Part shown: positions 35,950 to 43,910 of the stretch, piece after piece
How positions within the stretch are numbered: the stretch's first letter is position 1
How the letters are laid out: each line of letters starts with the position of its first letter
Assembly (NCBI GenBank): GCA_021775455.1
Contig: JAJFHU010000020.1
Span: 62,001 to 126,000, forward strand
DNA length: 64,000 nt
Direction of reading: 5' to 3'
Origin: Hyphomicrobiales bacterium
Lineage (GTDB): Bacteria; Pseudomonadota; Alphaproteobacteria; Rhizobiales; Rhizobiaceae
Notes under the pieces: model-generated
The model's database searches: none
Seen by the model: the letters and a program-made list of their open reading frames with translations, nothing else
What the model was told of the DNA's origin: nothing
Position numbers and translations under genes: made by a program

Positions 35950-36183
35950 ATGCCCCGTACAGTCGGAAAACGAACTGAGAAAATTCAACTGATGTTGAAT
36001 GATGATGAAATCAGGACAATTGATGATTGGCGTTTTGAACACCGCCTGCCGTCACGTGCAGCGGCAATTCGTGAACTTATAAGCAGAGGTCTTAGCACCA
36101 CTGAATTTGCTGATCCATCGGAAGGTAAATCATCTGGAGGGTTTGCAGTTGTGACGCCTCCCGATGAAGGCGATAAAAAATAA
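35950..36183 (+). CDS. Ribbon-helix-helix (CopG/Arc-like) DNA-binding protein
   Basis: A 77-residue protein. Its first 50 residues fit an RHH domain: strand TEKIQLMLND, helix DEIRTIDDWRFEHRL, then SRAAAIRELISRGL. The tail is Ser/Gly/Asp-rich and probably flexible. RHH proteins dimerise to bind DNA and are frequent antitoxins, but no toxin gene is adjacent here, so I call only the fold. GAGG lies before ATG 35950. A perfect inverted repeat sits just upstream. Confidence 0.75.
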   Translation: MPRTVGKRTEKIQLMLNDDEIRTIDDWRFEHRLPSRAAAIRELISRGLSTTEFADPSEGKSSGGFAVVTPPDEGDKK

Positions 36184-36485
36184 TTTATGGTGTGTGGCTT
36201 CCAACATTTGGAAGAACATCTTAACTGTGACTACAATCTGGTGAATCAGAAATTGATTTCCACTTTGGTTTTCCATTTCCGCGATAAGGGCACGGCAAGA
36301 TTTGGATCAAGCAAAACTACTTGAAAGAGAAACTGCAACCATCCCAAGTTTGATCGACACCACCTTGACATTCGGTCGCCGATGAGTAATTTGCGCACAA
36401 ATAGCGGATCATCACCGGGTGTTCCGTTAATTTCTTTTTCAAGAGACCGAAATCCGCCCGTTTGGGCCAGGCAGGACGAACCATC
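36184..36485. other. Spacer before rpmG
   Basis: About 300 bases. No gene is supported. A minus-strand frame (36317-36526, ending in a Cys/Trp-containing tail) overlaps the start of rpmG and is doubtful. The rpmG promoter must lie in the last part, but no clear boxes are seen. Confidence 0.4.
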
Positions 36486-36653
36486 ATGGCAAAAGCCACT
36501 ACCATCAAAATCAAACTGGAAAGCACCGCTGATACTGGTTATTTCTACGTAACCAAAAAGAACAGCCGTACCATGACCGACAAAATGGTTAAGCGGAAAT
36601 ATGATCCGGTCGCGCGTAAGCACGTGGACTTCAAGGAAACCAAAATCAAGTAA
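36486..36653 (+). CDS. rpmG: 50S ribosomal protein L33
   Basis: A 55-residue L33 protein, a component of the large ribosomal subunit near the E site. Sequence [20 protein letters not shown] with a Lys-rich tail ending KETKIK. It has no Cys pairs, so it is the zinc-free C-minus type. The start is ATG 36486; the open frame upstream (from 36462) has no L33 sequence. A strong terminator follows. In relatives rpmG normally sits among the MFS/pleD genes, so here it marks the ancestral site inside the accessory stretch. Confidence 0.95.
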   Translation: MAKATTIKIKLESTADTGYFYVTKKNSRTMTDKMVKRKYDPVARKHVDFKETKIK

Positions 36654-36676
36654 TTGGCATCGATAAACTGAAATGC

Positions 36677-36704
36677 AAAAGCCGCCAGATTGGCGGCTTT
36701 TTGT
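36677..36704 (+). terminator. Rho-independent terminator of rpmG
   Basis: AAAAGCCGCCA (36677-36687) pairs with TGGCGGCTTTT (36691-36701) around a three-base loop, followed by further T residues. It also faces the downstream minus-strand gene and could serve both. Confidence 0.9.
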
Positions 36705-36722
36705 TTCATCCGTGCGCTGCAG

Positions 36723-37907
36723 CTATCTTCTTTCTGGAATATCCACAAGCTTGCCACGAGGAATTTCAGCCTGCTCATCATAAAAAGGCAGATCCACCAG
36801 TTCGCCATCTTGTAATGAACCGTCCCGACAAACAATTTTGACAGCAGTACCGGGACCATTTTCAGTACTATCCATTCGGGCAATCCCAATACCATGGCCG
36901 AGATAAGGTGAAATCGCACCTGCAGTAATAACACCTGCGCACTTGCCTGCTACTTCTACTGCACCACTGATAAGTGGTTCGCCGCTTTCGCATTTAACGC
37001 CATGCAGCCTTGGTTCACGAATAGCATTTGCAAGGGCAGATTTACCAATAAAATCACTCTTGTCCTCATCGACAAAACGCCCCAATCGGACATCATACGG
37101 CGTTGTGGTTTCATCAAAATCGGAACCTGCATTTAGAATGCCGGCCTCTATCCTTCGGATGTTCATCGCATCAAGGCCAAAAATTTCAAGCCCGTGTGGT
37201 TTTCCCGCCGCGTTGATGTGTGCCCACAATTTTTCTGCATCATGGTGCGGCTCGGTATAAAATTCCCATCCAAGTTCATTTGTATAACCAGTGCGGGTAA
37301 TCACAACTTTCTGCCCACCAAACTTTACCTTGGCGATTGCAAAGTAGCCGAATGGTTCCGGCATCCCGTCGTCACTGGCCGCCTCCAAAATCTTCAAGGA
37401 ATTCGGCCCCTGGATCTGCGAAACAAATACATCGGGGTCAGTAATCGCAACGTCCATACCCCTGGCGTGCGCTTTGGCCCAACTGTAAAAATCACCATCA
37501 GCCTGGGCATACCAGAATATATTATCCTCAAGTCGAAGCAGGATACCATCGACAATCAGCCCACCATCGTCATAACAGGCAAGCCCATAAGCACAACGGC
37601 CAACCTTCTGTTTAGTGATGTCCTTGGTGAACAGCTTGTTGAGTAGCCGCTCTGCATCCGGGCCTTCAAATTGAATGGGGAACTCACCGGTATTCAACAG
37701 AGCGGCTTTTTGGCGAAGCCTCCAGTAACCGTCCTCTGTTGAATGGTCATCGAAACAAACTGCCATCAGGCGACGATTGTACACGCAGTAATGAGGCCCC
37801 TTCGGGCGTTCAATTTCATGGTAGCAATGACGTGTAATTGAATAGTCCCAACCAGCTCCCGGCATCGTCGTTACAAGATCCCGAGATTTTCCGTCACTTG
37901 ATCGCAT
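36723..37907 (-). CDS. GcvT-family tetrahydrofolate-dependent enzyme (aminomethyltransferase-like)
   Basis: A 394-residue protein of the GcvT fold, which binds tetrahydrofolate and takes methyl or methylene groups from a substrate. Recognisable parts are RLLNKLFTKDITKQKVGRC (tetrahydrofolate region), the VVITRTGYTNELGWEFYTE block with catalytic-type residues, and the ALRRIEAG-like segment (here LDAMNIRRIEAGI). It is not the glycine-cleavage T protein: no gcvH or gcvP is near, so a different amine or sulfonium demethylation is likely. ATG 37907 follows GGGAAG; the frame is open to 38003. It is divergent from the GcvA-like LysR gene at 38062. Confidence 0.8.
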   Translation of the reverse strand: MRSSDGKSRDLVTTMPGAGWDYSITRHCYHEIERPKGPHYCVYNRRLMAVCFDDHSTEDGYWRLRQKAALLNTGEFPIQFEGPDAERLLNKLFTKDITKQKVGRCAYGLACYDDGGLIVDGILLRLEDNIFWYAQADGDFYSWAKAHARGMDVAITDPDVFVSQIQGPNSLKILEAASDDGMPEPFGYFAIAKVKFGGQKVVITRTGYTNELGWEFYTEPHHDAEKLWAHINAAGKPHGLEIFGLDAMNIRRIEAGILNAGSDFDETTTPYDVRLGRFVDEDKSDFIGKSALANAIREPRLHGVKCESGEPLISGAVEVAGKCAGVITAGAISPYLGHGIGIARMDSTENGPGTAVKIVCRDGSLQDGELVDLPFYDEQAEIPRGKLVDIPERR

Positions 37908-38061
37908 TGTCGTCTTCCCTTTCAAGTTTCTTAATTTAGCATTTCTAACGATGCCAATTTTCTTTACGTTGATAAAACCACGATTTTTACCATAACTAGG
38001 CAATGTAAATCGGAAAATTGATTTGATCTGAATATTGGAGTTAGATTTTCTAAATTAATGT

Positions 38062-39000
38062 ATGGCTAATTGGATACCATCCCTAAATGCATTGAGAGCA
38101 TTTGAATCCGTTTCACGGCACTTAAGTTACCAATACGCGGCACGGGAACTAAATGTAACTCCAGCTGCCGTTAAACAACTGGTGAGCAAGCTTGAGACAT
38201 CCGTCGGCGGTAAATTGATTAGAAGAAACGGAAGGACACTTGAATTAACAAAGCGAGGCAATGCGGCTACGGAAGATCTATCAGCGGCAATGGCATATAT
38301 CGCCCTGTCAGTTCGTAAAATGCGAACTGAAAAACGGGAAACACGTCTGATCGTTTCTGTAGAATCTTCATTCGCAACCGCCTGGCTGGTTCCAAAACTC
38401 GAACAGTTTCGGAAAGTTAATCCGTCGATAACCGTTTTGGTCGACTCATCCCAGAAAATTGTCGATCTGGATCGGGACGAAGTCGATATCGCAATTCGAT
38501 ATGGCGTCAATAGCAAGGAAGACTGGATTTCACATCGTCTATTCAATGATCTGGTTTTTCCGGTCTGCAGCCCTACCCTGGCTGCAGGACCGCCGTCTGT
38601 GCAATCACTGGCAGATCTTGCCGCTATTCCTCTGATACACTGGAACATGTCTCAATTGGAATGGGCACACGAAGCAAAGCGCTGGTTTACCTGGACAAAC
38701 TGGCTTCGGCACGTTGGAGCAAATGACCTGATCACAGAAAAAGGTCTACACTTCAGCGATTACGGCCTGGCGGTCCAGTCCGCCATAGCCGGTCAAGGAA
38801 TGGTATTGGCAAGTTGGCCCATATTGCGCGAACCAATTGATGCCGGACTGCTGATTGCTCCATTCTTGGAAGTTGTTTCAACTGATATCGGATACGATGT
38901 CGTAACCACCGCATATCAACAAACACGACCTGAAGCCGTTTCGTTCATTGACTGGCTGGTTGAAACTGCCAATCAAGAGATTTCGTTTCGAGTAATGTGA
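38062..39000 (+). CDS. LysR family transcriptional regulator (GcvA-like)
   Basis: A 312-residue LysR regulator. The N-terminal HTH is typical (LNALRAFESVSRHLSYQYAAR, then ELNVTPAAVKQLVSKLE), and the start MANWIPSLNALRAFE with SVSRHLSYQYAARELNVT is GcvA-like. The C-terminal effector domain contains GLAVQSAIAGQGMVLASW. It is divergent from the GcvT-like folate enzyme with 154 bases between starts, the classic arrangement for a LysR regulator controlling its neighbour. The inducer is unknown. Confidence 0.9.
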   Translation: MANWIPSLNALRAFESVSRHLSYQYAARELNVTPAAVKQLVSKLETSVGGKLIRRNGRTLELTKRGNAATEDLSAAMAYIALSVRKMRTEKRETRLIVSVESSFATAWLVPKLEQFRKVNPSITVLVDSSQKIVDLDRDEVDIAIRYGVNSKEDWISHRLFNDLVFPVCSPTLAAGPPSVQSLADLAAIPLIHWNMSQLEWAHEAKRWFTWTNWLRHVGANDLITEKGLHFSDYGLAVQSAIAGQGMVLASWPILREPIDAGLLIAPFLEVVSTDIGYDVVTTAYQQTRPEAVSFIDWLVETANQEISFRVM

Positions 39001-39009
39001 CGTACATGA

Positions 39010-39918
39010 TTAATCACTTTCTGCAGGCAGCCATTCTTTCGCAACTGATTCAACAAGCTCAGTCAAATCCCGCATTACCTGACCAGACGTGCGACTGAAC
39101 TGCCAATACAATGGTACGCGAATGCGAACGTCTGGGTGCAACTCAACCAGTGTTCCTGCGCTCAAGAACGGCCTGACTGAAATTATTGGATGAAGACCCC
39201 ATCCGACCCCATTTATGCAACACTGAATATAGCCTTCATAGGAAGGCACCCAATGTGAGTTGCTGGAAAGTTCTTTTTCATACGCCAAATTCATCCATTG
39301 ATTTAGAAGAGTATCCTTCTGGTTGAATGCGATCGATGGTGCACGGCCCAAACTCGCCGGATCAATCCCGTCGGCAAAAAATTTTTCAACAAATTCAGGA
39401 CTTGCAATAGCTGCATATTCCAATGTGCCAAGTGGAACGCTTTTGAAACCCTGTACCGGTCTGGAATCTGCTGTAACGGCTGCCATCACATGACCTTCAC
39501 GAAGTCGTTCCGCTGAAATTTCCTGATCATCCTGTATCAGGTCCAGTCGAACACCAAGGTCTGGAGACATTCCCGCCATAACCAGTGGAAACCAGGTTGC
39601 GATACTATCTGCATTCACCGCAATACGCAGGGCAACAATCTCATTTCCGCGCTTTACAGCTCCACCCGGCAATTCACCCATGACTTCTCGTTCAAGTAAC
39701 CGAACGTTTTCCAGGTGCCTGACCACCGTATTGCCGACTTCGGTCAATTCGCAGGGCTTTCCCCTTACAACCAGAATCGCACCCATACGGGTTTCAAGCA
39801 GCTTGATGCGCTGAGAAACTGCAGAGGGCGTCAACCTCAAGGCAGCAGCAGCCTTCTCAAAGCTGCGTTCCTTTCCCACTGCTGACAATGCTTCCAGTAA
39901 CCCATAATCAAAGTTCAT
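39010..39918 (-). CDS. LysR family transcriptional regulator (ArgP/IciA-like)
   Basis: A 302-residue LysR regulator with HTH FDYGLLEALSAVGKERSFEKAA, then LRLTPSAVSQRIKLLE. ArgP-type regulators normally sense lysine or arginine and control an amino-acid exporter placed divergently. Here the divergent slot holds a decayed copy of a fatty-acid desaturase gene (40025-40275) instead. The 3' end is close to the end of the GcvA-like gene (9 bases, convergent). Its upstream region is duplicated about 650 bases away, in front of the intact desaturase. Confidence 0.9.
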   Translation of the reverse strand: MNFDYGLLEALSAVGKERSFEKAAAALRLTPSAVSQRIKLLETRMGAILVVRGKPCELTEVGNTVVRHLENVRLLEREVMGELPGGAVKRGNEIVALRIAVNADSIATWFPLVMAGMSPDLGVRLDLIQDDQEISAERLREGHVMAAVTADSRPVQGFKSVPLGTLEYAAIASPEFVEKFFADGIDPASLGRAPSIAFNQKDTLLNQWMNLAYEKELSSNSHWVPSYEGYIQCCINGVGWGLHPIISVRPFLSAGTLVELHPDVRIRVPLYWQFSRTSGQVMRDLTELVESVAKEWLPAESD

Positions 39919-40270
39919 TATTAAATATTCCTAATTACCGATCGAACAAATTAATTTTAGTGAAAAAGCCCCTCGCAGTAAACTGTCACACAGGTGCGCA
40001 ATTTTAAAATACGGGGAGAGATACATAATCCCGGAAATTATTCAAAAAAAACACCGCACACATTTTGGAAACCTCGATAAAAATACAATAGGTCGCGCTT
40101 ATTTAATACCATTTTCTTATATAGTGCAAATATTTGAGTGGTTTGTAGTTGGTTATGCTGCAATTGATCTGTCAATCGGGATAAAAGTCCTATACATCAT
40201 CGTTTGATGATTATCGTGGCAACCAGGCTTCGAGGGCTTAACAACATTATTCACGAGTGTTGCCATCCAT
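39914..40270. repeat. Duplicated segment, decayed copy (promoter plus 5' desaturase)
   Basis: This segment aligns over its whole length with 40566-40925. Shared blocks include TTCCTAATT and CCGATC, AATTTTAGTGAAA, CGCAGTA-ACTGTCA, GGGAGA-AC, and most of the desaturase 5' coding sequence. It includes the LysR upstream region. Differences are scattered substitutions and small indels, so the duplication is old. Confidence 0.8.
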
Positions 40271-40275
40271 CCTGA
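40025..40275 (+). pseudogene. Decayed 5' fragment of a fatty-acid desaturase gene
   Basis: Translated from ATA 40025 (in place of the ATG of the intact gene) it reads IIPEIIQKKHRTHFGNLDKN, then NTIGRAYLIPFSYIVQI and FVVGYAAIDLS, close to the intact desaturase at 40683. It hits TGA TGA after VLYIIV. One base later in frame it continues MIIVATRLRGLNNIIHECCHPS and stops at 40275, just after the first histidine box. Start loss, frameshift, stop codons and truncation show it is dead. Confidence 0.85.
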
Positions 40276-40372
40276 AAATTCAAATTAACCATATTTGTTA
40301 ACCCTAACAATAGGTTAACGTTGCCTGTATCATTTTAATCGCTCATGATTAACCTAATTGAGAGGTTATCTG

Positions 40373-40560
40373 ATGCGGACAATCTTGAAATCGTGGGCTG
40401 TTCCGTTGTTTCCCTTCTGGGAATGTTACGGATTGAGCGTTTAAGGCGTTATTTTTGGCGTATTTCCGCTCACGCGCGAATTTCATGACCATATTCTTGC
40501 GGTTTACAGTGCAGTACCTCAATTGCCTGGCGACTGATTTCCAGTTTCTGTAAATTCGCA
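40373..40560 (+). pseudogene. Degraded DUF6105 gene copy
   Basis: From ATG 40373 the sequence reads MRTILKSWAVPLFPFWECYG, LSV, then TAA, then GVIFGVFPLTREFHDHIL, AVYSAVPQLPGD and another stop. The intact DUF6105 protein at 12323-12670 reads [52 protein letters not shown]. The match runs about 60 residues with one codon missing, and the ribosome site GAGAGG is kept. The downstream half is gone. It sits between the two copies of the desaturase 5' region. Confidence 0.85.
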
Positions 40561-40565
40561 TGAAT

Positions 40566-40925
40566 TTCATGGTTTATTAATTTTTCCTAATTTCCGATCA
40601 CACAATTTAATTTTAGTGAAACAGGTCTTCGCAGTAGACTGTCAATTAAGTTAGGCAACCGGGATAACAAAGGGAGACACAAATGACCCCAGAATTTATT
40701 CAAAATAACTATAGAGCTCATTTTCGAAAACTCGAAAAAAACACGACAAACCGAGCTTATTTAATATTAACTTCTTACATAGTTCAAATATTGTCATGTT
40801 TTGTAGTTGGGTATGCTGCATTAAATCTTTCACCGGAGTTAAAAATACCTTGCATCGCGATTTTGATGATCATATTGGCAACGCGGTTTCGGGGCCTGAA
40901 CAATATAATTCACGAATGTTGCCAC
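40566..40925. repeat. Duplicated segment, intact copy
   Basis: Partner of 39914-40270. It holds the putative promoter/operator and the first 80 codons of the intact desaturase gene. The first part carries the same TTCCTAATT and CCGATC blocks found just upstream of the ArgP-like LysR gene. Confidence 0.8.
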
Positions 40926-41615
40926 CTGACTTTTTGTGAAGATAAAAAACAAAATTTCCACGTGGGGTCTATAGCTGCATCCTTATTGTTCACGACTTAC
41001 ACTGACTATCGCAATGAACACATGACCCATCACATGCATCTCGGTGATTTTGAACATGATCAGGATTTTATGCATCGAAAAGTATTCCGTTTTGACGATA
41101 AACTGTCGCCAAAGGTTGTAATCCGGCACATTTTGACGCCAATTTTGTTAATTCACATTTGGCATTACTTTTCACTGAACTTCAGTGCACGCGATGGACG
41201 GGTTTATCAGATATTGAAATTCGCTCTGGCTGGCATGATTGGGATGGCACTGATTCTGGCCCCTATGGCAACCATCCTGTTGTACATAATACCGTTTGTG
41301 TGGATATTCAGTGCGGTGAATTACTGGACTGACTGTGTTGATCACGCAGGATTAATAACCCGCGATGATGTAATGGAGCAGTCCCGCAATATTTTTCTTC
41401 CGAAATGGTTGCGACCAATATTCTTTCCCAGAAATGATTCCTACCATTTGATCCATCATCTATTTCCTAACATTCCCGTTCAACATTTTGACAGATGTCA
41501 CGAAATATTGATGAGCGAGTCCGAATATCGCCATACGGTTCGCAAAACCACCGGCAAGTTTGTTTTCGGAGTAGATATCGGAATAGAGCCTGAATTTGCC
41601 AATAATCATGGTTAG
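40683..41615 (+). CDS. Membrane fatty-acid desaturase family protein
   Basis: A 310-residue membrane-bound di-iron desaturase or hydroxylase. All three histidine boxes are present: HECCH (77-81), HMTHH (113-117) and HLIHH (255-259). About four membrane helices lie around residues 30-70, 155-163 and 178-213. Such enzymes oxidise acyl chains or small lipids at the inner membrane; the exact substrate is unknown. GGGAGA precedes ATG 40683. Codon use is AT-richer than in the core genes, and the gene lies in the accessory stretch, so it may have been acquired. It carries the intact copy of the duplicated upstream region. Confidence 0.88.
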   Translation: MTPEFIQNNYRAHFRKLEKNTTNRAYLILTSYIVQILSCFVVGYAALNLSPELKIPCIAILMIILATRFRGLNNIIHECCHLTFCEDKKQNFHVGSIAASLLFTTYTDYRNEHMTHHMHLGDFEHDQDFMHRKVFRFDDKLSPKVVIRHILTPILLIHIWHYFSLNFSARDGRVYQILKFALAGMIGMALILAPMATILLYIIPFVWIFSAVNYWTDCVDHAGLITRDDVMEQSRNIFLPKWLRPIFFPRNDSYHLIHHLFPNIPVQHFDRCHEILMSESEYRHTVRKTTGKFVFGVDIGIEPEFANNHG

Positions 41616-42055
41616 GGAGTGTCGTGGCAATTAAATGCGGGAACCCGATTATCTAACCCGATTTACGCAACAACCTCACCAAGGCAGAAAGAATGGATCA
41701 AAACACACTAATGGTCTGATAAAAATGGGGTCGGCCGGTTGACCGGCAATGGTACGAGGAGACCATTCATTCCAGTAACCGACCGACTGACCCCACGGAC
41801 CCAGGAGATGCGGCGGACCTGAGCACTCCGTAGGGTATGGCCACCACCAAAAAGGAGGCACTGCCAATCCACGAAAACTGACTCAATTGTGTTGGAAAAT
41901 CAACTATTTGGTAACCAAACCAAGCCACTGATTGTCTCAATGGTTAGCGTTAATCCTTAATGTTCATTGAGGTTAACCAGCCAAACCGCAAGCTTCTGTT
42001 CAATGATTGTGTCGCCAGAATTCGGATAAGTGATGAACGTATTGGTTGCGGAAAC
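41616..42055. other. Spacer between desaturase gene and pleD
   Basis: About 440 bases. It holds the GC-rich structured element at 41719-41870. Outside it the sequence is AT-rich without a credible gene, including the pleD 3' flank at 41871-42055. Confidence 0.5.
41719..41870 (-). ncRNA. Candidate structured RNA or Trp-rich small ORF
   Basis: A GC-rich island in AT-rich spacer. On the minus strand GGGGTC (41794-41789) would pair with GACCCC (41732-41727), followed by A and a T-run (41725-41721), like an sRNA terminator. Inside are hairpins: GCCGGT/ACCGGC (41734-41747) and AATGGT/ACCATT (41748-41767). An open frame on the same strand (41867-41676) codes 63 residues, unusually rich in Trp and Pro (PPFWWWPYP, GPWGQSVGYWNEW). 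Composition and structure favour RNA; I cannot assign a known family. Confidence 0.35.
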
Positions 42056-43435
42056 TCACGCAGCCTCTGTAACAACTCGGTTACGGCCGGCCCTTTTGGC
42101 CGCGTACAGCGCCACATCGGCCCTTTTCAGAAGCTTTTCTGGTGTATCTTTTTCATCATCCTCAACACATGCAATCCCCATCGAAACCGTTATCGGAACC
42201 TGCAACCCACCATTGTTGGCAATCACGGGATGCTCACTGATTTCCCGCCTGATTCGTTCTGCAACAACCTTTGCGAGGGCGATATCGGTATCCGGCATTA
42301 TGACTACGAATTCCTCACCACCGTAACGAAAAGCCAAGTCAACGTTTCTAATGCTTTTGCTGATTCTTGACGCGCATTCCCTGATCACAGCATCACCAAC
42401 GTCGTGCCCGTGAGAATCGTTAACCGATTTGAAATGATCTATATCACACATGATCGCCGAGAGAGGTTTGCCACTCGCTTGGGATTTTTCAAAAACATTT
42501 CCTAGGTGACTCTCAAGATATCGCCTGTTGTAAAGGCCGCTCAACATGTCCTTTACAGCCATTTCAACTGTTTGCTGCACTGACTCGCGCAAACAATCAT
42601 TGTAGCGCTTGCGTCGTATTTGAGTACGTAAACGCGCCAGAAGTTCGTGCTCATCAACTGGACGGCGAACGTAATCATTGACGCCGATTTCGAGGGCTCT
42701 GCTGACTTTTTCTTCCTGCTCACCATCAGCAATCACCAGCATTGGCAAATTGCGAGTACGTTCTACAGATTTCAAGTGAGAACAAAGCCGCAAGCTGTCC
42801 ACACCATTCATGTCGAGCGAGATGATTGCAACTTCGTAGTCTCCTTCCGCAACCCGGAACAGCGCTTCCTGGGCGTCGGTAACCACGCATACATCATTAT
42901 CAACGGAAAGCACCCTGACTATTTTTTCATAAGAAGACGCCCGGTCATCAACTATTACGACCTTTCCGCGCCTTGATGGGCTATGAATGTCCTCAGTACT
43001 CTTGAAATGATTGACCGCCAGCTCATCACCATTTGCAGCCCTTAATCGAAGGTCATCGGTAAGCATTTTTAGTCGAACCAGGCTCTTGACCCTCGTAACA
43101 AGTGCCAAATCATTTACTGGCTTGGTCAAAAAATCGTCGGCTCCTGACTCCAGGCCCCTTACACGGTCTTCGGGTTGATCAAGCGCAGTTACCATCACAA
43201 CCGGCAAATGCATTGTGTTTGGGTCTGCCTTCAAGCGTTTGCACACCTCAAAGCCGTCCATTTCAGGCATCATCACGTCGAGCAACACTATGTCACAATG
43301 GCCTTCAGCACATAGTGAAAGTGCATCCCTGCCGTTGGATGCAGTGAGAACATGAAAATACTCCGCCATCAGGCGGGCTTCCAACAACTTTACGTTGGTG
43401 TGTACGTCATCAACAACAAGAATACGCGCAGTCAC
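42056..43435 (-). CDS. pleD: PleD-type response regulator with diguanylate cyclase
   Basis: A 459-residue regulator with two receiver domains and a GGDEF output. The first receiver has D53 as phosphoacceptor (LLDVMMPEMDG, 51-61). The second (about 158-273) serves dimerisation. The diguanylate cyclase carries GGEEF at 372-376 and an inhibitory I-site RNVD at 363-366, which binds product c-di-GMP. In Caulobacter PleD drives the swarmer-to-stalked transition by making c-di-GMP. It follows divK on the same strand with a 24-base gap, so they are one operon. Confidence 0.96.
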   Translation of the reverse strand: MTARILVVDDVHTNVKLLEARLMAEYFHVLTASNGRDALSLCAEGHCDIVLLDVMMPEMDGFEVCKRLKADPNTMHLPVVMVTALDQPEDRVRGLESGADDFLTKPVNDLALVTRVKSLVRLKMLTDDLRLRAANGDELAVNHFKSTEDIHSPSRRGKVVIVDDRASSYEKIVRVLSVDNDVCVVTDAQEALFRVAEGDYEVAIISLDMNGVDSLRLCSHLKSVERTRNLPMLVIADGEQEEKVSRALEIGVNDYVRRPVDEHELLARLRTQIRRKRYNDCLRESVQQTVEMAVKDMLSGLYNRRYLESHLGNVFEKSQASGKPLSAIMCDIDHFKSVNDSHGHDVGDAVIRECASRISKSIRNVDLAFRYGGEEFVVIMPDTDIALAKVVAERIRREISEHPVIANNGGLQVPITVSMGIACVEDDEKDTPEKLLKRADVALYAAKRAGRNRVVTEAA

Positions 43436-43459
43436 TAATTTTTTCCTGTTCCCGGATAA

Positions 43460-43831
43460 TCAACCATCACCAATGTAATGCTTGACGGTTTCGATAAACT
43501 TTCCAACCGATATTGGTTTGGAAATATAAGCTTCGCATCCGCCCTGACGAATTCTTTCCTCATCACCCTTCATCGCAAATGCAGTAACAGCGATAACGGG
43601 TATTTCCCGCAAAGAATCGTCTTCCTTGATCCATTTTGTAACTTCCAGCCCGGAAACTTCCGGCAACTGTATATCCATCAAAATCAGGTCTGGCTTGTGG
43701 GTACGGGCCAGATCAAGCGCTTCAAGACCATTTCGAGTCTGGATAATGTTGTATCCATTTGCTTCCAACAAATCGTTGAACAGCTTCATGTTTAGCTCAT
43801 TATCCTCTACAATCATTACTGTTTTGGTCAT
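43460..43831 (-). CDS. divK: Cell-cycle response regulator DivK
   Basis: A 123-residue single receiver domain with the acidic pair E9-D10, phosphoacceptor D53 ([10 protein letters not shown]), and K105 in SKPI. No output domain. In Caulobacter and rhizobia DivK is phosphorylated by PleC/DivJ and acts on DivL and CckA to control CtrA. It precedes pleD in the same operon and diverges from the DUF3572 gene. Confidence 0.95.
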   Translation of the reverse strand: MTKTVMIVEDNELNMKLFNDLLEANGYNIIQTRNGLEALDLARTHKPDLILMDIQLPEVSGLEVTKWIKEDDSLREIPVIAVTAFAMKGDEERIRQGGCEAYISKPISVGKFIETVKHYIGDG

Positions 43832-43910
43832 TTCTCCCGCCCCGGGTAACTCAAATTGCGTGAATTAGGTATTGTAGATCCATCCAACTTTGAAACATAG
43901 GTGGATTTTA

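Noticed and set aside
35950-36183. RHH gene as the antitoxin of a toxin-antitoxin pair
   Set aside because: No toxin-like gene (RelE, ParE, PIN or similar) is adjacent on either side; the nearest genes are a small membrane protein and rpmG.
36317-36526. Minus-strand frame with a Cys/Trp-containing tail before rpmG
   Set aside because: It overlaps the start of rpmG on the opposite strand and has no ribosome site or recognised family. A real small gene is not excluded, but the evidence is too thin.
36723-37907. GcvT-like gene as the glycine-cleavage T protein or as DMSP demethylase DmdA
   Set aside because: No gcvH/gcvP is nearby, and I cannot match the sequence closely to DmdA from memory; only the fold-level call is supported.
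40349-40570. Minus-strand 73-codon frame in the DUF6105 pseudogene region
   Set aside because: It is antisense to the recognisable DUF6105 remnant and shows no family features or ribosome site; it is an accident of the other strand.
40025-41615. Insertion sequence causing the desaturase duplication
   Set aside because: No transposase fragment, terminal inverted repeats or target-site duplication was found around either copy; simple duplication and decay explains the data.
41676-41867. Minus-strand 63-codon Trp-rich open frame as a real protein
   Set aside because: It overlaps nested inverted repeats and a terminator-like end, has no clear ribosome site, and has an odd composition. I list the region as a candidate structured RNA instead and mention the frame there.
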